Shown here piece after piece: positions 35,823 to 45,751 of a stretch of DNA of 64,000 nucleotides; the first letter of the stretch is position 1; the number at the start of each line of letters is the position of its first letter. The translations under genes were made by a program, and so were the position numbers. The stretch lies in contig NZ_CP068439.1 in NCBI RefSeq assembly GCF_016757735.1, positions 2,108,001-2,172,000 of the forward strand. The letters run 5' to 3'. The notes below the pieces were generated by a model. It made no database searches, was not told where the DNA came from, and worked only from the letters and a program-made list of their open reading frames with translations. The DNA comes from Aequorivita iocasae. Lineage in GTDB: Bacteria > Bacteroidota > Bacteroidia > Flavobacteriales > Flavobacteriaceae.

Positions 35823-37352
35823 TTATTCCCACTCGATGGTCGCGGGCGGTTTTGAGCTAATGTCATAGACTACTCTATTAACGCCTTTCACGCGGTTTAT
35901 TATATGATTGCTCACTTCCTGTAAAAATTCATACGGAAGGTTTACCCAATCTGCGGTCATTCCATCGGTGGATTCTACGGCACGTAAAGCAACTACTTTT
36001 TCATAGGTTCTTTCGTCACCCATAACGCCCACACTGTTTACAGGAAGCAAAATTGCTCCGGCCTGCCAAACCTTATCATAAAGGTCCCACTTCTTTAATC
36101 CATTTATAAATATTGCGTCAACCTCTTGTAAGATACGAACTTTTTCTGCGGTAATATCTCCCAAAATTCTGATTGCAAGTCCGGGTCCCGGGAAAGGATG
36201 CCTGCCCAATAATTCGGGGTCAATGCCCATTTCCTTTCCAACGCGTCGCACTTCATCTTTAAAGAGCATTCTTAAAGGTTCCACGATTTTCAGTTTCATA
36301 AAATCAGGCAATCCGCCTACGTTGTGATGACTTTTTATGGTAACCGAAGGGCCGTTTACTGAAACGCTTTCAATAACATCTGGATAAATTGTTCCCTGTG
36401 CCAGCCAGTCAACGCCTGTTAATTTGTGTGCTTCATCATCAAAAACCTCGATGAATGCGTTGCCGATGGCTTTTCGTTTTCTTTCGGGATCGCTCTCATT
36501 TCGCAAAGCTTCCAAAAAGCGTTCCGAAGCGTCAACACCTTTTACGTTCAGCCCCATATCTTTGTATTGGTGGAGCACGTTTTCAAATTCGTCTTTACGA
36601 AGCAGACCATTATTCACAAAAATGCAAAAGAGGTTTTTACCGATGGCTTTGTTCAGTAGAATTGCAGCAACCGTAGAATCTACGCCGCCACTTAAACCAA
36701 GTACAACCTTTCCGTCGCCAATCTGCTCTTTTAAAGTTTCGACCGTAGTTTCCACAAAGGCAGCGGGAGTCCAGCTTTGTTCAACGCCAGCTATATTCAC
36801 CAAAAAGTTCTCAAGCAATTGTTTGCCGTGGGTGGTATGATATACCTCGGGATGGAATTGGATTGCGTAGGTTTCCTCGCCTTCAATTCTATATGCGGCA
36901 TTCAATACATCTGTTGTGCTCGCCAAACGCACTCCGTTCTCAGGAAGTTGCGCAATGGTGTCGCTATGGCTCATCCACACGTTTGTGTTTTCGGGAATAT
37001 CCTTAAAGAAATCCTCGCCAGATTTTATCATAGAAAGCTTCGCTCTTCCGTATTCGCGAATGTTTGAAGGTTCCACACTTCCGCCGTTGAAATGTGCCAA
37101 ATACTGAGCGCCGTAACAGACCGCCAAAAGCGGTTTGTGACCGCGAATCTGTGAAAGATCCGGGTGAGGCGCATCTTCCGCGCGAACGGAAAACGGACTG
37201 CCCGAAAGGATTACGGCCTTAAACGGGTCAAGACTTTCGGGGATGTGATGGTAAGGGTGAATTTCGCAGTAAATGTTCAGTTCCCGCACGCGTCTCGCGA
37301 TAAGTTGGGTGTACTGCGAACCAAAATCTAAAATGAGGACGTTGTTTTGCAT
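35823..37352 (-). CDS. guaA: GMP synthase (glutamine-hydrolysing)
   Basis: GuaA converts XMP to GMP. The ATG at 37352 gives 509 residues starting [20 protein letters not shown]; the frame extends two codons to a TTG. The amidotransferase domain has the nucleophile in [13 protein letters not shown] and the His/Glu pair in [11 protein letters not shown]. The ATP-pyrophosphatase domain has the PP-loop [14 protein letters not shown], followed by the dimerisation domain ending [11 protein letters not shown]. Complete and normal in length. First gene of a unit with the LysM lipoprotein and osmC. Confidence 0.97.
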   Translation of the reverse strand: MQNNVLILDFGSQYTQLIARRVRELNIYCEIHPYHHIPESLDPFKAVILSGSPFSVRAEDAPHPDLSQIRGHKPLLAVCYGAQYLAHFNGGSVEPSNIREYGRAKLSMIKSGEDFFKDIPENTNVWMSHSDTIAQLPENGVRLASTTDVLNAAYRIEGEETYAIQFHPEVYHTTHGKQLLENFLVNIAGVEQSWTPAAFVETTVETLKEQIGDGKVVLGLSGGVDSTVAAILLNKAIGKNLFCIFVNNGLLRKDEFENVLHQYKDMGLNVKGVDASERFLEALRNESDPERKRKAIGNAFIEVFDDEAHKLTGVDWLAQGTIYPDVIESVSVNGPSVTIKSHHNVGGLPDFMKLKIVEPLRMLFKDEVRRVGKEMGIDPELLGRHPFPGPGLAIRILGDITAEKVRILQEVDAIFINGLKKWDLYDKVWQAGAILLPVNSVGVMGDERTYEKVVALRAVESTDGMTADWVNLPYEFLQEVSNHIINRVKGVNRVVYDISSKPPATIEWE

Positions 37353-37424
37353 AGGCAAAAATACTTTAAATATATAAGTTGGTTAAATGGTTGTCGGGAA
37401 TTTTTTATGATATTTATTTTGTCG

Positions 37425-37444
37425 GGTCGAGCGCAGTCGAGACC
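37425..37444. repeat. Small GC-rich palindrome in the guaA-bshC gap
   Basis: GGTCGAGCGCAGTCGAGACC folds with TCGA/TCGA and GGTC/GACC pairs. Segments of this type (GTCGAGCGCAGTCGAGA) are common intergenic repeats in flavobacterial genomes as I recall. The remaining gap is AT-rich. Confidence 0.45.
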
Positions 37445-37505
37445 TAATTATTAAAAGGAAATTGATATTTTTTGATGCCGAGCGAACGGACATTTAAAAG
37501 TTTTT

Positions 37506-39101
37506 TCATAATTCCAAAATAGTAAAATTTGCATCTAACGGCTCCAGGTTTTCTTTCAATAGATCCAGCAAGCTTTCGCCATATTCCAAGTAAAACTCAG
37601 AGAAATTAAGCTGCCGTTCCTGCAAACTTTGGTTTGGGAACAGTTGGTTTTGAATATTTTTTAATCGATCAAGTTCATCAGAAAGTTTTCTTTTTTGCGC
37701 TTTAAGCAATCGTTTTTCAAGATTGTCCAAGCCGTTTAATTGCTTCTTTTCCTGTGCGCCAACTGCTCCCAAAAAAGAAGCATCAGTCTGTTTTGCAAGT
37801 TCATATAAATCCTTAAATTGTTTTTTGAGAAATTCTTTTTGTTGTGAAAAGTCGATTTCTATTTTTGAAATTTCCCGAGTATGTTTCGATATTAGTTCGT
37901 GTTGCGGAAGAAATAAATCATCAATTTCTACATTCAGTTTTTGCAATTTTTCAGAAAGCATTTTAGGAACCAAAAGCACAGAATTCCGAAGTAAAAGAAT
38001 AGGGAAAGGAACTTCCACTTTGTTAAAATAATCCTTCAGCTGAAACCAATACGCCAATTCCCCGCCGCCGCCAATGTAACAGAGATTCGGTAAAATAACT
38101 TCCTGGTACAATGGGCGCAACAATGCATTTGGAGAAAAACGCTCTGGGTTTTCGTGCAGTTCCTTTAGGATTTCTTCTTTGGAAAAGGAGATGTCTGTTT
38201 CATTTACATAAAAGCGGCTGTTTTTTTCGATGATGCGTTCGCGAAGTTTTTCCTTTAAATAAAACATATTTATTTCACGAGGATGCACTTGTTCCGAAAA
38301 GCCCAAAGCGGTCAATTTTTCTGTCGTTTCGGAAACTTTTTTAAAGCTGAGGTTTTCGGTCAGTTCCTTTTCGGCATAGGGAATAAAACATTTTTTCAGC
38401 GCTGCATCGTTGCCGTCAACAATCACCAAACCGTGATGGTAAAACAGCGTGTTAGCCAAAAAATGCGTGGCATCAGCCAAATTATCGTGTTTTGTATATG
38501 CATCGGAGAAATAGGAAATCAACTTTTTGGCATTTTCGCTTTCTCCGAACTCCTTTTTCAATTGGTGCTTCACTTCCTTCAATCCTTCGGTGGAAAGTTC
38601 ACCAACCGCGCCGGAAGCATCTCTGTCCCATTTCACCTTTTTTCCGAAAAGATTGAAGTAATTTATTTCCTCAAAATCGTTGTCTTCCGTCGCCATCCAA
38701 TAAACAGGGACAAAATGGTTGTTGGGGTATGTTTTGTTGAGTTTTTCAGCAAGGTTTATGGTAGAAAATATTTTATAAAGAAAATATAAAGGCCCTGTGA
38801 AAAGATTGAGTTGATGTCCCGTGATTATTGTAAACGTATTGTGCTCCCGTAATAAATCTATATTGCTCAAGGTAGATTGCGAAATAGAATTATCGCCATA
38901 CTGAAGCATGATCCGTTTCGAAAGCAAATGCCTTTTTTCATCGGTAAAATTTTTCTGTTTTTCTACAAGCTGATGCTTAAAATTCTCCAAGTTTGGAAAA
39001 CGGTTGTAAAAAGGATTTAGGCCTTCATCTTCAGCGAGATAATCGCAGATCAATTTTGAAAAATAACCTGTGTCTTTGTACGGAATGGAGTGGGTTGGCA
39101 T
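37506..39101 (-). CDS. bshC: Putative cysteine ligase BshC (bacillithiol synthesis)
   Basis: BshC joins cysteine to glucosaminyl-malate, the last step of bacillithiol synthesis. The 531-residue protein (ATG at 39101; the frame runs on to a TTG at 39122) carries ITGHQLNLFTGPLYFLYKI, FVPVYWMATEDNDFEEI and a long C-terminal coiled-coil (KKQLNGLDNLEKRLLKAQ), all typical. bshA and bshB are not in this window. It implies that the organism uses bacillithiol, and the YfiT-like gene at 54717 agrees. Confidence 0.93.
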   Translation of the reverse strand: MPTHSIPYKDTGYFSKLICDYLAEDEGLNPFYNRFPNLENFKHQLVEKQKNFTDEKRHLLSKRIMLQYGDNSISQSTLSNIDLLREHNTFTIITGHQLNLFTGPLYFLYKIFSTINLAEKLNKTYPNNHFVPVYWMATEDNDFEEINYFNLFGKKVKWDRDASGAVGELSTEGLKEVKHQLKKEFGESENAKKLISYFSDAYTKHDNLADATHFLANTLFYHHGLVIVDGNDAALKKCFIPYAEKELTENLSFKKVSETTEKLTALGFSEQVHPREINMFYLKEKLRERIIEKNSRFYVNETDISFSKEEILKELHENPERFSPNALLRPLYQEVILPNLCYIGGGGELAYWFQLKDYFNKVEVPFPILLLRNSVLLVPKMLSEKLQKLNVEIDDLFLPQHELISKHTREISKIEIDFSQQKEFLKKQFKDLYELAKQTDASFLGAVGAQEKKQLNGLDNLEKRLLKAQKRKLSDELDRLKNIQNQLFPNQSLQERQLNFSEFYLEYGESLLDLLKENLEPLDANFTILEL

Positions 39102-39252
39102 AGGATTTCTGAAAAAATTCAAACAAAAATAACCGTTTTAAATTGAGTGTAGGTCTAAAGATACGTTAATATGGTTTTCAAGTTCCAAATTTCAAGCACC
39201 ACATACCAAAATGTGCCCATTGGAATTTGGAATTTCGTTTTTGGAATTTACC

Positions 39253-39260
39253 TATCTTTG
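39253..39260 (+). promoter_or_regulatory. Promoter (-33 TTTG, -7 TATCTTTG) for the M14 peptidase gene
   Basis: TATCTTTG at 39253 with TTTG at 39226, spaced 23 bp, just before the ATG at 39283. This is the best matching promoter in the window and shows that the frame upstream of 39283 is not translated. Confidence 0.55.
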
Positions 39261-39282
39261 GCCCTCAATTAAAATACATCAA

Positions 39283-41745
39283 ATGGTTCGCAAGTTAGCT
39301 TTTCTTCTATATTTAACGCCTGTTTTCATTTTTGCCCAACTGCAATCCCCTTCCGAGTTTTTGGGGTATGAAATTGGCACCCAATTCTCCCGTCACGCCG
39401 ATGTTGTTTCCTATTTTGAACACGTAGCGGCAAACAGCGAAATGGTGAAATATGCTGACTACGGAAAAACCAACGAACGCAGAAGATTGACTTATGCGGT
39501 GATTTCTTCCGAAGAAAACCTTGCAAATCTTGAACAAATACGCACCGATAATTTAAAAAATATTGGCATTCTTTCCGGGAGTGCGACTCCCGATAAAGCA
39601 ATTGTTTGGCTAAGTTATAACGTTCACGGCAACGAAGCCAGTAGCAGCGAAGCCGCGATGAATACAGCATATAAACTTATTACTGAACATGCAGATTGGC
39701 TTAAAAATGTTGTGGTAATTATGGATCCGGGTGTAAATCCTGACGGTCGTGATCGCTATGTAAACTGGTACAATCAAGTGAAAGCTTCACCTTATAATTC
39801 ATCCCGGGATGCAATAGAGCACAATGAGCCTTGGCCCGGCGGCCGGCCAAACCATTATCTTTTTGATCTTAACCGAGATTGGATGTGGGCAAGCCAAGTG
39901 GAAACCCAGCAACGCTTAAAAATTTACAATCAATGGATGCCGCAGGTACATGTTGATTTTCATGAGCAGTTTATTAATAACCCGTATTATTTTGCACCTG
40001 GAGCAGAGCCTTATCACGAAATAATAACCGATTGGCAACGAGAATTTCAAAATATAATAGGGAAAAACAACGCGAAATATTTTGATGAAAACGGCTGGCT
40101 TTTCTTTACCCGCGAGAGTTTTGATTTGCTATATCCCAGTTATGGCGATACCTACCCATTATATATGGGTGCCATCGGGATGACCTATGAACAGGCCGGC
40201 CACGGAATGGCAGGCTTGGGAATTATAAACGACGAAGATGTTGAGCTTACTCTTGTTGATCGCGTGGCGCATCATACCACGACTGGACTTTCAACCATTG
40301 AAGTTGCTTCACACAATGCTGCTTCCCTTAATTCTGAATTTAAGAAATTCTTCAAAAACGATAATTTAAAGTACAAAAGTTTTGTATTGAAAGGCAATCC
40401 CGATAATTTACAAGCGCTAGCGGCATTATTGGACAAACACGAAATTAAATATGGCTATGCCACTGGAGGTATCGTAAAAGGTTTTAATTATAACGAAAAT
40501 AAAAATGGTGCCATGAATGCCCAGGGCGCATTGGTTGTGAGCACCAATCAACCAAAAGGCAAAATGGTTCAGGTGCTTTTTGAGCCCAATGCTGCCTTAT
40601 CAACGCCCATTACTTATGATATTACTGCTTGGAGCTTGCCGTATGCCTATGGTTTGGAAACTGTAGCAAGTACCAGTTTAGTTCCTGCCAATGCATCGGC
40701 TCCAGCCAATAAGGTTTCAAATATAACTATGCCATCAGCAGCGGGATATATCGCTAAGTGGAAAAGTTTACAGGATGCGGAATTTTTGTCTGCATTGTTG
40801 AAGGAAGGTATAAAAGTGCGCTTCTCAGAAAATGAACTTGGTTTTGGGGGTAATACTTTTGGTCGCGGTAGTTTGATTATTACACGTAGCGATAATAAAT
40901 CCAATGTAGATTTTGAAAAAACGCTTATTGAAATTGCGAATGAAATGGGACGGCAGTTGTATGCTTCGCCCACGAGTTTCGCAGACAACTTGACCGACTT
41001 CGGTTCACAATATGTGCATTTAATAAAAAATAAGAAAATAGCAATGTTGCAGGGGGAAGGCACTTCATCATTAAGTTACGGCGCACTTTGGCACTTTTTT
41101 GAAACACAATTAAAATACCCCGTAACCTCAATAAATACAGATGATATAGAAAACATTCAATGGGCAGATTATGATGTGCTGATATTACCGGATGGGTATT
41201 ACAAGTCTATTTTAAACGAAGCGTCTTTTAAAGCCGTGGAGGAGTGGATAAGCAACGGTGGGAAAATTATTGCAATTGCCAATGCCGTTAGCATTTTTGA
41301 AGGCAAGGATGGTTTTGATTTGAAGAAAAATAATTCTGAAAAACCTAAAACGGAAACCGATTCCATTGGCAATATGATACCTTACGCCCAACGCGAACTG
41401 GAAAGCACAAAAGAATTCATAACGGGAAGTATCTATAAAGTGAAATTGGACAATACCCATCCTTTGGCATTTGGCTATGGAGATACTTATTACAGTTTAA
41501 AACTCGGCAGCGATTCCTATAAATTTTTAAATGAAGGTTTCAATGTAGGCTATATAAAAGACCCAGAAAGCGTTTCAGGTTTTTCTGGGGAAACAGCAAA
41601 GGCTAAATTAAAAAACTCAATAGTTTTTGCGGAAGCGAAAAAGGGCAGGGGCAGCGTAGTTTATATGGTTGATGATGTTAGTTTCCGCTCCTTTTGGCAG
41701 AATGGGAAACTTTTTTTGGCGAATGCGGTGTTTTTTATCAATTAA
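39283..41745 (+). CDS. Secreted M14 zinc carboxypeptidase-family protein
   Basis: The 820-residue protein (start MVRKLAFLLYLTPVFIFAQ, a signal peptide) has the M14 zinc motif NVHGNEASSSE (HxxE), an FDLNRDW segment with arginine for substrate binding, and a zinc His in VHVDFHEQ. The catalytic Glu region is probably MTYEQAGHGMAG. A long C-terminal part (about 400-820) resembles a glutamine-amidotransferase-like or ThuA-like domain (DYDVLILPDGYYKSILNEAS). No T9SS tail. Probably periplasmic. The substrate could be peptides or peptidoglycan; not decidable. Its stop is 4 bp from that of the convergent DUF6503 gene. Confidence 0.88.
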   Translation: MVRKLAFLLYLTPVFIFAQLQSPSEFLGYEIGTQFSRHADVVSYFEHVAANSEMVKYADYGKTNERRRLTYAVISSEENLANLEQIRTDNLKNIGILSGSATPDKAIVWLSYNVHGNEASSSEAAMNTAYKLITEHADWLKNVVVIMDPGVNPDGRDRYVNWYNQVKASPYNSSRDAIEHNEPWPGGRPNHYLFDLNRDWMWASQVETQQRLKIYNQWMPQVHVDFHEQFINNPYYFAPGAEPYHEIITDWQREFQNIIGKNNAKYFDENGWLFFTRESFDLLYPSYGDTYPLYMGAIGMTYEQAGHGMAGLGIINDEDVELTLVDRVAHHTTTGLSTIEVASHNAASLNSEFKKFFKNDNLKYKSFVLKGNPDNLQALAALLDKHEIKYGYATGGIVKGFNYNENKNGAMNAQGALVVSTNQPKGKMVQVLFEPNAALSTPITYDITAWSLPYAYGLETVASTSLVPANASAPANKVSNITMPSAAGYIAKWKSLQDAEFLSALLKEGIKVRFSENELGFGGNTFGRGSLIITRSDNKSNVDFEKTLIEIANEMGRQLYASPTSFADNLTDFGSQYVHLIKNKKIAMLQGEGTSSLSYGALWHFFETQLKYPVTSINTDDIENIQWADYDVLILPDGYYKSILNEASFKAVEEWISNGGKIIAIANAVSIFEGKDGFDLKKNNSEKPKTETDSIGNMIPYAQRELESTKEFITGSIYKVKLDNTHPLAFGYGDTYYSLKLGSDSYKFLNEGFNVGYIKDPESVSGFSGETAKAKLKNSIVFAEAKKGRGSVVYMVDDVSFRSFWQNGKLFLANAVFFIN

Positions 41746-41749
41746 AAAA

Positions 41750-42502
41750 CTACTTGTTCTCTAAAATTTCCACAGAAATATTTTTTGTTTTAATCTCGGA
41801 GAGTAGCTCTAGTTTACCATCCAAATAAAGAGAGTCCATGGTTTTTAAATCGACTGTCTTCCAAGGCTCCAATTTGTAGTTTTCGTAATCAACAAACCGT
41901 ATTCCGTTTATCATTCTTGGATTGTAGGCTTTGCGGAAACGGATGCCGCCTTCGCCTGTGTAGAATTTATAGGCGAAATAATCTACAGTGAAATTCTGCT
42001 GGTTTATCCAATACATATAAACATCTTCGTGGTCTGTTCCGCCGCTATCTTCTTCAAAAGTTACCTGTATTTCATAATATTTTTCACCCTCTATTTCAGC
42101 GTTGCCTACCAGTTCCTTTTTAACTGCGGAGTCGTTTAGGCCATAGGGCAACTGTACAAAATAATGTACGGAATTTACCGAGTTTGCATATTTGGTAGCC
42201 GTAGAGTCGGGAACAATAATCTTATTGGCATTCACATAGCGTTCAAAACCCGTGTTGGTAAGCACATCCAAGGTCTCGCCAAGGGAATCTGTAATGGTAC
42301 GGGTAAATTCATATTGGCCATTGTGGCGTTTGCTACTGTATTTGGTATTTCGGAAGGTGAAGTTTATCATGGCTGCTCCATAATTTTCGCCTCCGGCATT
42401 CGCAATTGCTTTGTCTACGATTTGCTGAGCGGTACGTTTTTTCTCTTCTGGCTTGCAGGAGCTAAAAATTATCAGAGAACAGATTATTAATAGATATTTC
42501 AT
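41750..42502 (-). CDS. DUF6503-family lipoprotein
   Basis: The 250-residue protein has a lipobox (LIIFSSCKPEEKK, Cys16). The mature part, with KAIANAGGENYGAAMINFTF, VHYFVQLPYGLND and EKYYEIQVTFEEDSGGTDHE, matches the DUF6503 family as I recall, common in Bacteroidota and predicted to fold like outer-membrane lipoprotein carriers (LolA-like). Function unknown. Confidence 0.75.
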   Translation of the reverse strand: MKYLLIICSLIIFSSCKPEEKKRTAQQIVDKAIANAGGENYGAAMINFTFRNTKYSSKRHNGQYEFTRTITDSLGETLDVLTNTGFERYVNANKIIVPDSTATKYANSVNSVHYFVQLPYGLNDSAVKKELVGNAEIEGEKYYEIQVTFEEDSGGTDHEDVYMYWINQQNFTVDYFAYKFYTGEGGIRFRKAYNPRMINGIRFVDYENYKLEPWKTVDLKTMDSLYLDGKLELLSEIKTKNISVEILENK

Positions 42503-42561
42503 AGAATTTATTTTTTAAAGATACGAATCTATATACGAGGCTCAAAATAGATAATTTTATA

Positions 42562-43167
42562 TTAGACAATCGTTCTAAAAGTAAGATTGACCCTCGGCGA
42601 TTGTATTTTTTTTGTAGGTGGCAAGCGGTGCAGCCAGTGGGTTTGTGTAGCACCTTTCATAATCAATAGGCTACCATGTTGTAGGTTTAGGGAAACGGTT
42701 TCTTTGGTTTCCTTATGTTTAAAGGCAAACTTGCGCTCTGCCCCAAAACTTACCGAGGCTATGGCGCCATTTTTTTTCAGGTCTTTTTCGGCATCGCTGT
42801 GCCATGACATGCCTTCCTCGCCAGAGTGGTAAAGGTTTAATAGGCAACTGTTAAAAGTTTCGCCACTTTTTGTTTCTATTTTCTTTTTTAGTTGCAGGAG
42901 TTCGGGTGTCCACAAATGCGCTTTTTTTGTCACTTTTGAATAGGTATATTCAAACTCTTTTTCACCGTACCATGCTACTTTTCTTTTGGTGATAATTTTT
43001 TTTCCAAAGATGATGGCTTCGTCATTTTTCCAGGCAATGCTATTCAGAAGTATGTTGTAATAATGATTGGCTTCTTTTTCAGAAAATACCCTTCCGAAGT
43101 AATTTACAATACCATCCCTAGGCAACAGGTTATGCTCGGTATCCATTTCAAAGTTGAACAATTCCAT
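42562..43167 (-). CDS. AlkB-like 2-oxoglutarate/Fe(II) dioxygenase
   Basis: Start taken at the ATG at 43167 (MELFNFEMDTEHNLLPRDG); the earlier in-frame start at 43212 adds a hydrophobic extension of unlikely use. The 201-residue protein has the iron ligands HSD in EGMSWHSDAE and the distal His in THWLHRLPPTKK, with RVNLTFRTI binding 2-oxoglutarate. Length and motifs resemble ALKBH2/3-type AlkB proteins that reverse N-alkyl damage on DNA. Substrate preference cannot be read here. Confidence 0.9.
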   Translation of the reverse strand: MELFNFEMDTEHNLLPRDGIVNYFGRVFSEKEANHYYNILLNSIAWKNDEAIIFGKKIITKRKVAWYGEKEFEYTYSKVTKKAHLWTPELLQLKKKIETKSGETFNSCLLNLYHSGEEGMSWHSDAEKDLKKNGAIASVSFGAERKFAFKHKETKETVSLNLQHGSLLIMKGATQTHWLHRLPPTKKIQSPRVNLTFRTIV

Positions 43168-43207
43168 AATGGAACAAATAACAAACAACAAATTCCAACT
43201 TCCAAAT

Positions 43208-43230
43208 AACAATTAACAATTAACAATTAA
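43208..43230. repeat. AACAATT heptamer repeats upstream of alkB-like and lemA
   Basis: Three full AACAATT units (43208-43228) and a partial one, period 7 nt. It sits in the divergent region between the alkB-like gene and lemA. Confidence 0.75.
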
Positions 43231-43311
43231 CAAATAGCGTATAACCCCTAACTTTATAGTATCTTAGATGTTTCATTTTTAAGTAATAAGCAATTTTAAA
43301 AAACCGCTATT

Positions 43312-43872
43312 ATGAATATTATTTTACTTGTTATTGGTATTCTTGCTGTCGTGGCTATCCTACTTGTTATAGTCTATAACCGTTTTGTAAAAAATAGAAA
43401 TATGGTAAAAGACGCTTGGAGCAATATAGATGTTGCCCTAAAACGCCGCTATGATTTGATCCCGAATCTAGTGGAAACTGTCAAGGGATACGCAGCACAC
43501 GAAAAATCAACCTTAGAAAGCGTAATTGAAGCCAGAAATGCCGCGATGGCAGTGCCTTCAAACGATATAAATGCACAGATAAAGGCTGAAAACCAACTGC
43601 AGCAAAGTCTGCGCAGTATATTTGCCTTGGGGGAAGCATATCCAGATTTAAAAGCAAATATTAACTTTTTGGACCTGCAGCAAAAGCTTAACGAAATAGA
43701 AGAGAACCTAGAGCGCAGCCGAAGATATTATAATGGTACCGTACGGGAGAACAATACTTATGGAGAGAGTCTGCCGGGGGTAGTGTTTGCCGGAATGCTC
43801 AACTACCAGCATTTTGATTATTTTGAAACCGATGAGGCCAGCCGTGAAAATGTGAAGGTGAGTTTTGGGTAG
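43312..43872 (+). CDS. lemA: LemA family protein
   Basis: The 186-residue protein has an N-terminal membrane helix (IILLVIGILAVVAILLVIVY), then the helical LemA core: YNRFVKNRNMVKDAWSNIDV, ALKRRYDLIPNLVETVKGYA and LEENLERSRRYYNG. A normal LemA of full length. LemA proteins are membrane-anchored with the soluble part likely outside the cytoplasm; their role is unclear. The gene is followed after 26 bp by a DUF2207 gene, the usual partner. Confidence 0.95.
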   Translation: MNIILLVIGILAVVAILLVIVYNRFVKNRNMVKDAWSNIDVALKRRYDLIPNLVETVKGYAAHEKSTLESVIEARNAAMAVPSNDINAQIKAENQLQQSLRSIFALGEAYPDLKANINFLDLQQKLNEIEENLERSRRYYNGTVRENNTYGESLPGVVFAGMLNYQHFDYFETDEASRENVKVSFG

Positions 43873-43898
43873 CGTGATGGATTGTTATATTATTTGAA

Positions 43899-45638
43899 AT
43901 GAATAGCATTGTGGCAATAAACACCAAGATTAATAATCTGTTGTTGGATAAAAAACTATTCCTGCTTTTTTTTGGGATGCTATTTTTTCTGAAAACATCA
44001 GCGCAGGATTTTATTGTCAACAAATGCGTGGTTGATATTTATATCAGCGAGGAAGGCTATTTTGATGTCATGGAAAATTATGACATTACTTTCACGGCCC
44101 ACAAGCACGGTATCTTCAGAACCATCCGCACCAATTATGATTTATTTACCGAAGATAGCATTCAGGAAAAGCGTAAAATAAAGATTAGAAATATTGAAGT
44201 GCCCAATCATAAGTATGAAGCTGATTTCGATTTTGTACAGAAAATTAGTGACAACCTTCAAATAAAAATTGGCGATAAGAATAAAACCATTATTGGTCCG
44301 CAGCATTACGAAATAAAGTACAGGGTTTACAACGCTTTTCTGTTTGGTGATTCGCAGATTCGGTTTTACTGGAACATAAAATCTGACATGTGGCAAACCG
44401 TTTTTGAGAAGATAGATTTTAACATCCATCCACCGGAGAATGTTGATGTAGGTTTGGACAATATTTTTATCTATACAGATTTTGGTGGTGAAACAAATGA
44501 AAGCACGGAGTATGATATTAATTACGAAAATGGAGTTTTTAAGGCAAAGAGCCTTCCGCGTTTTAAATCATATTTAGGTCAAAATGTAACGGTACTGCTC
44601 AATCTTCCTTTGGGTTCTGTAGAGGAAATCAAACCTTGGTGGCCTTTCTGGACAAATTATGGCTGGACTTTGATACTCGCCGTATTGTTAGTGCTGTTTT
44701 ATTGGGTATGGAATAAATATGGCAAAGATGATAGGGTAGTGGCAACTACCAGTTACTTTCCGCCCAGCGGCATAGATCCCGCAATGGCTGGTTTTTTAAT
44801 TGACGATACCGAAGATACACAAGACCTTATTGCCTTGATCCCATATTGGGGTTCGCGAGGAATTATCACTATGGAGCAAATACCAAAAAAGGGCTGGTTT
44901 GGTAAGGACGACACCAAATTAACCAAACTTAAACCCTTGCCCGACGGTGCGCCCGATTATGAACGGAAAATTTTTGACGGGCTTTTTGGCAGCTCAACAG
45001 TTTCCTCGAAACAGGAAGTGTTGATAAGTAGTCTAAAAGATTCATTTTATACGAAAATGGCAAGTGCCAAAACACTTCTGAAAGCCAAAGCTCAAATATA
45101 TTATGAGGCCGAAGCAAAGAAAATGCAGACCCGAACTATAATTGCCACATTGCTTCTTGGGGTTTTTCTATTTGGCTTTTTCTTACTTATATGGGGGCTT
45201 TTTGCCGCTTTGGCAGTAATTCCAGTTACTGTATTTCTTTTATTTATGACAGTCCATTTAGTAAAGAAAAATACAAAAGGCAATAAAATGCTTTCCGAGT
45301 TAAAAGGTTTCAAAAGCTTTATAAAGATTGCTGAGGAAAACAAGTTAAAAATGCTATTGCGAGACAGTCCGTCTTATTTTGAGACCACTATGGGGTATGC
45401 CCTTGCTTTTGGACTATTCAATCAATGGACTAAAAAGTTTGAGGCACTGGATCTGCAACCGCCCAGTTGGTACACTTCATCAACCGGCGCCATTACGATG
45501 CACAATTTTTCACAATCATTTTCAGATTCCATTTCTACGGCTAAGGCTACCATGGTAAGTTCTCCATCCAGCAGTAGTTCTGGTGGTGGCGGTTCATCGG
45601 GCGGCGGTTTTGGCGGTGGCGGTGGCGGGAGCTGGTAG
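43899..45638 (+). CDS. DUF2207 domain membrane protein
   Basis: The 579-residue protein has a hydrophobic N-terminal stretch (KKLFLLFFGMLFFLKTSAQ), a DUF2207 beta domain with EGYFDVMENYDITFTAHKHG (about 50-220), and a first transmembrane helix around residue 255 (WTLILAVLLVLFYWVW). A hairpin of two more helices lies around 415-460. A Ser/Gly-rich tail ends SGGGFGGGGGGSW. This Gly-rich tail is typical of DUF2207 proteins paired with LemA. The gene makes an operon with lemA and is thought to act at the envelope, but function is unknown. Confidence 0.93.
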   Translation: MNSIVAINTKINNLLLDKKLFLLFFGMLFFLKTSAQDFIVNKCVVDIYISEEGYFDVMENYDITFTAHKHGIFRTIRTNYDLFTEDSIQEKRKIKIRNIEVPNHKYEADFDFVQKISDNLQIKIGDKNKTIIGPQHYEIKYRVYNAFLFGDSQIRFYWNIKSDMWQTVFEKIDFNIHPPENVDVGLDNIFIYTDFGGETNESTEYDINYENGVFKAKSLPRFKSYLGQNVTVLLNLPLGSVEEIKPWWPFWTNYGWTLILAVLLVLFYWVWNKYGKDDRVVATTSYFPPSGIDPAMAGFLIDDTEDTQDLIALIPYWGSRGIITMEQIPKKGWFGKDDTKLTKLKPLPDGAPDYERKIFDGLFGSSTVSSKQEVLISSLKDSFYTKMASAKTLLKAKAQIYYEAEAKKMQTRTIIATLLLGVFLFGFFLLIWGLFAALAVIPVTVFLLFMTVHLVKKNTKGNKMLSELKGFKSFIKIAEENKLKMLLRDSPSYFETTMGYALAFGLFNQWTKKFEALDLQPPSWYTSSTGAITMHNFSQSFSDSISTAKATMVSSPSSSSSGGGGSSGGGFGGGGGGSW

Positions 45639-45751
45639 TAAAATCGTTATATTTTTTCCCTCACCCAAAGCTCGCGTTCCCTCATTTCTCGTTTTGTAGT
45701 ATTGTAATGTGCGGTAGTTTTACTTCAAGTTTAACACTAAAACCACATATT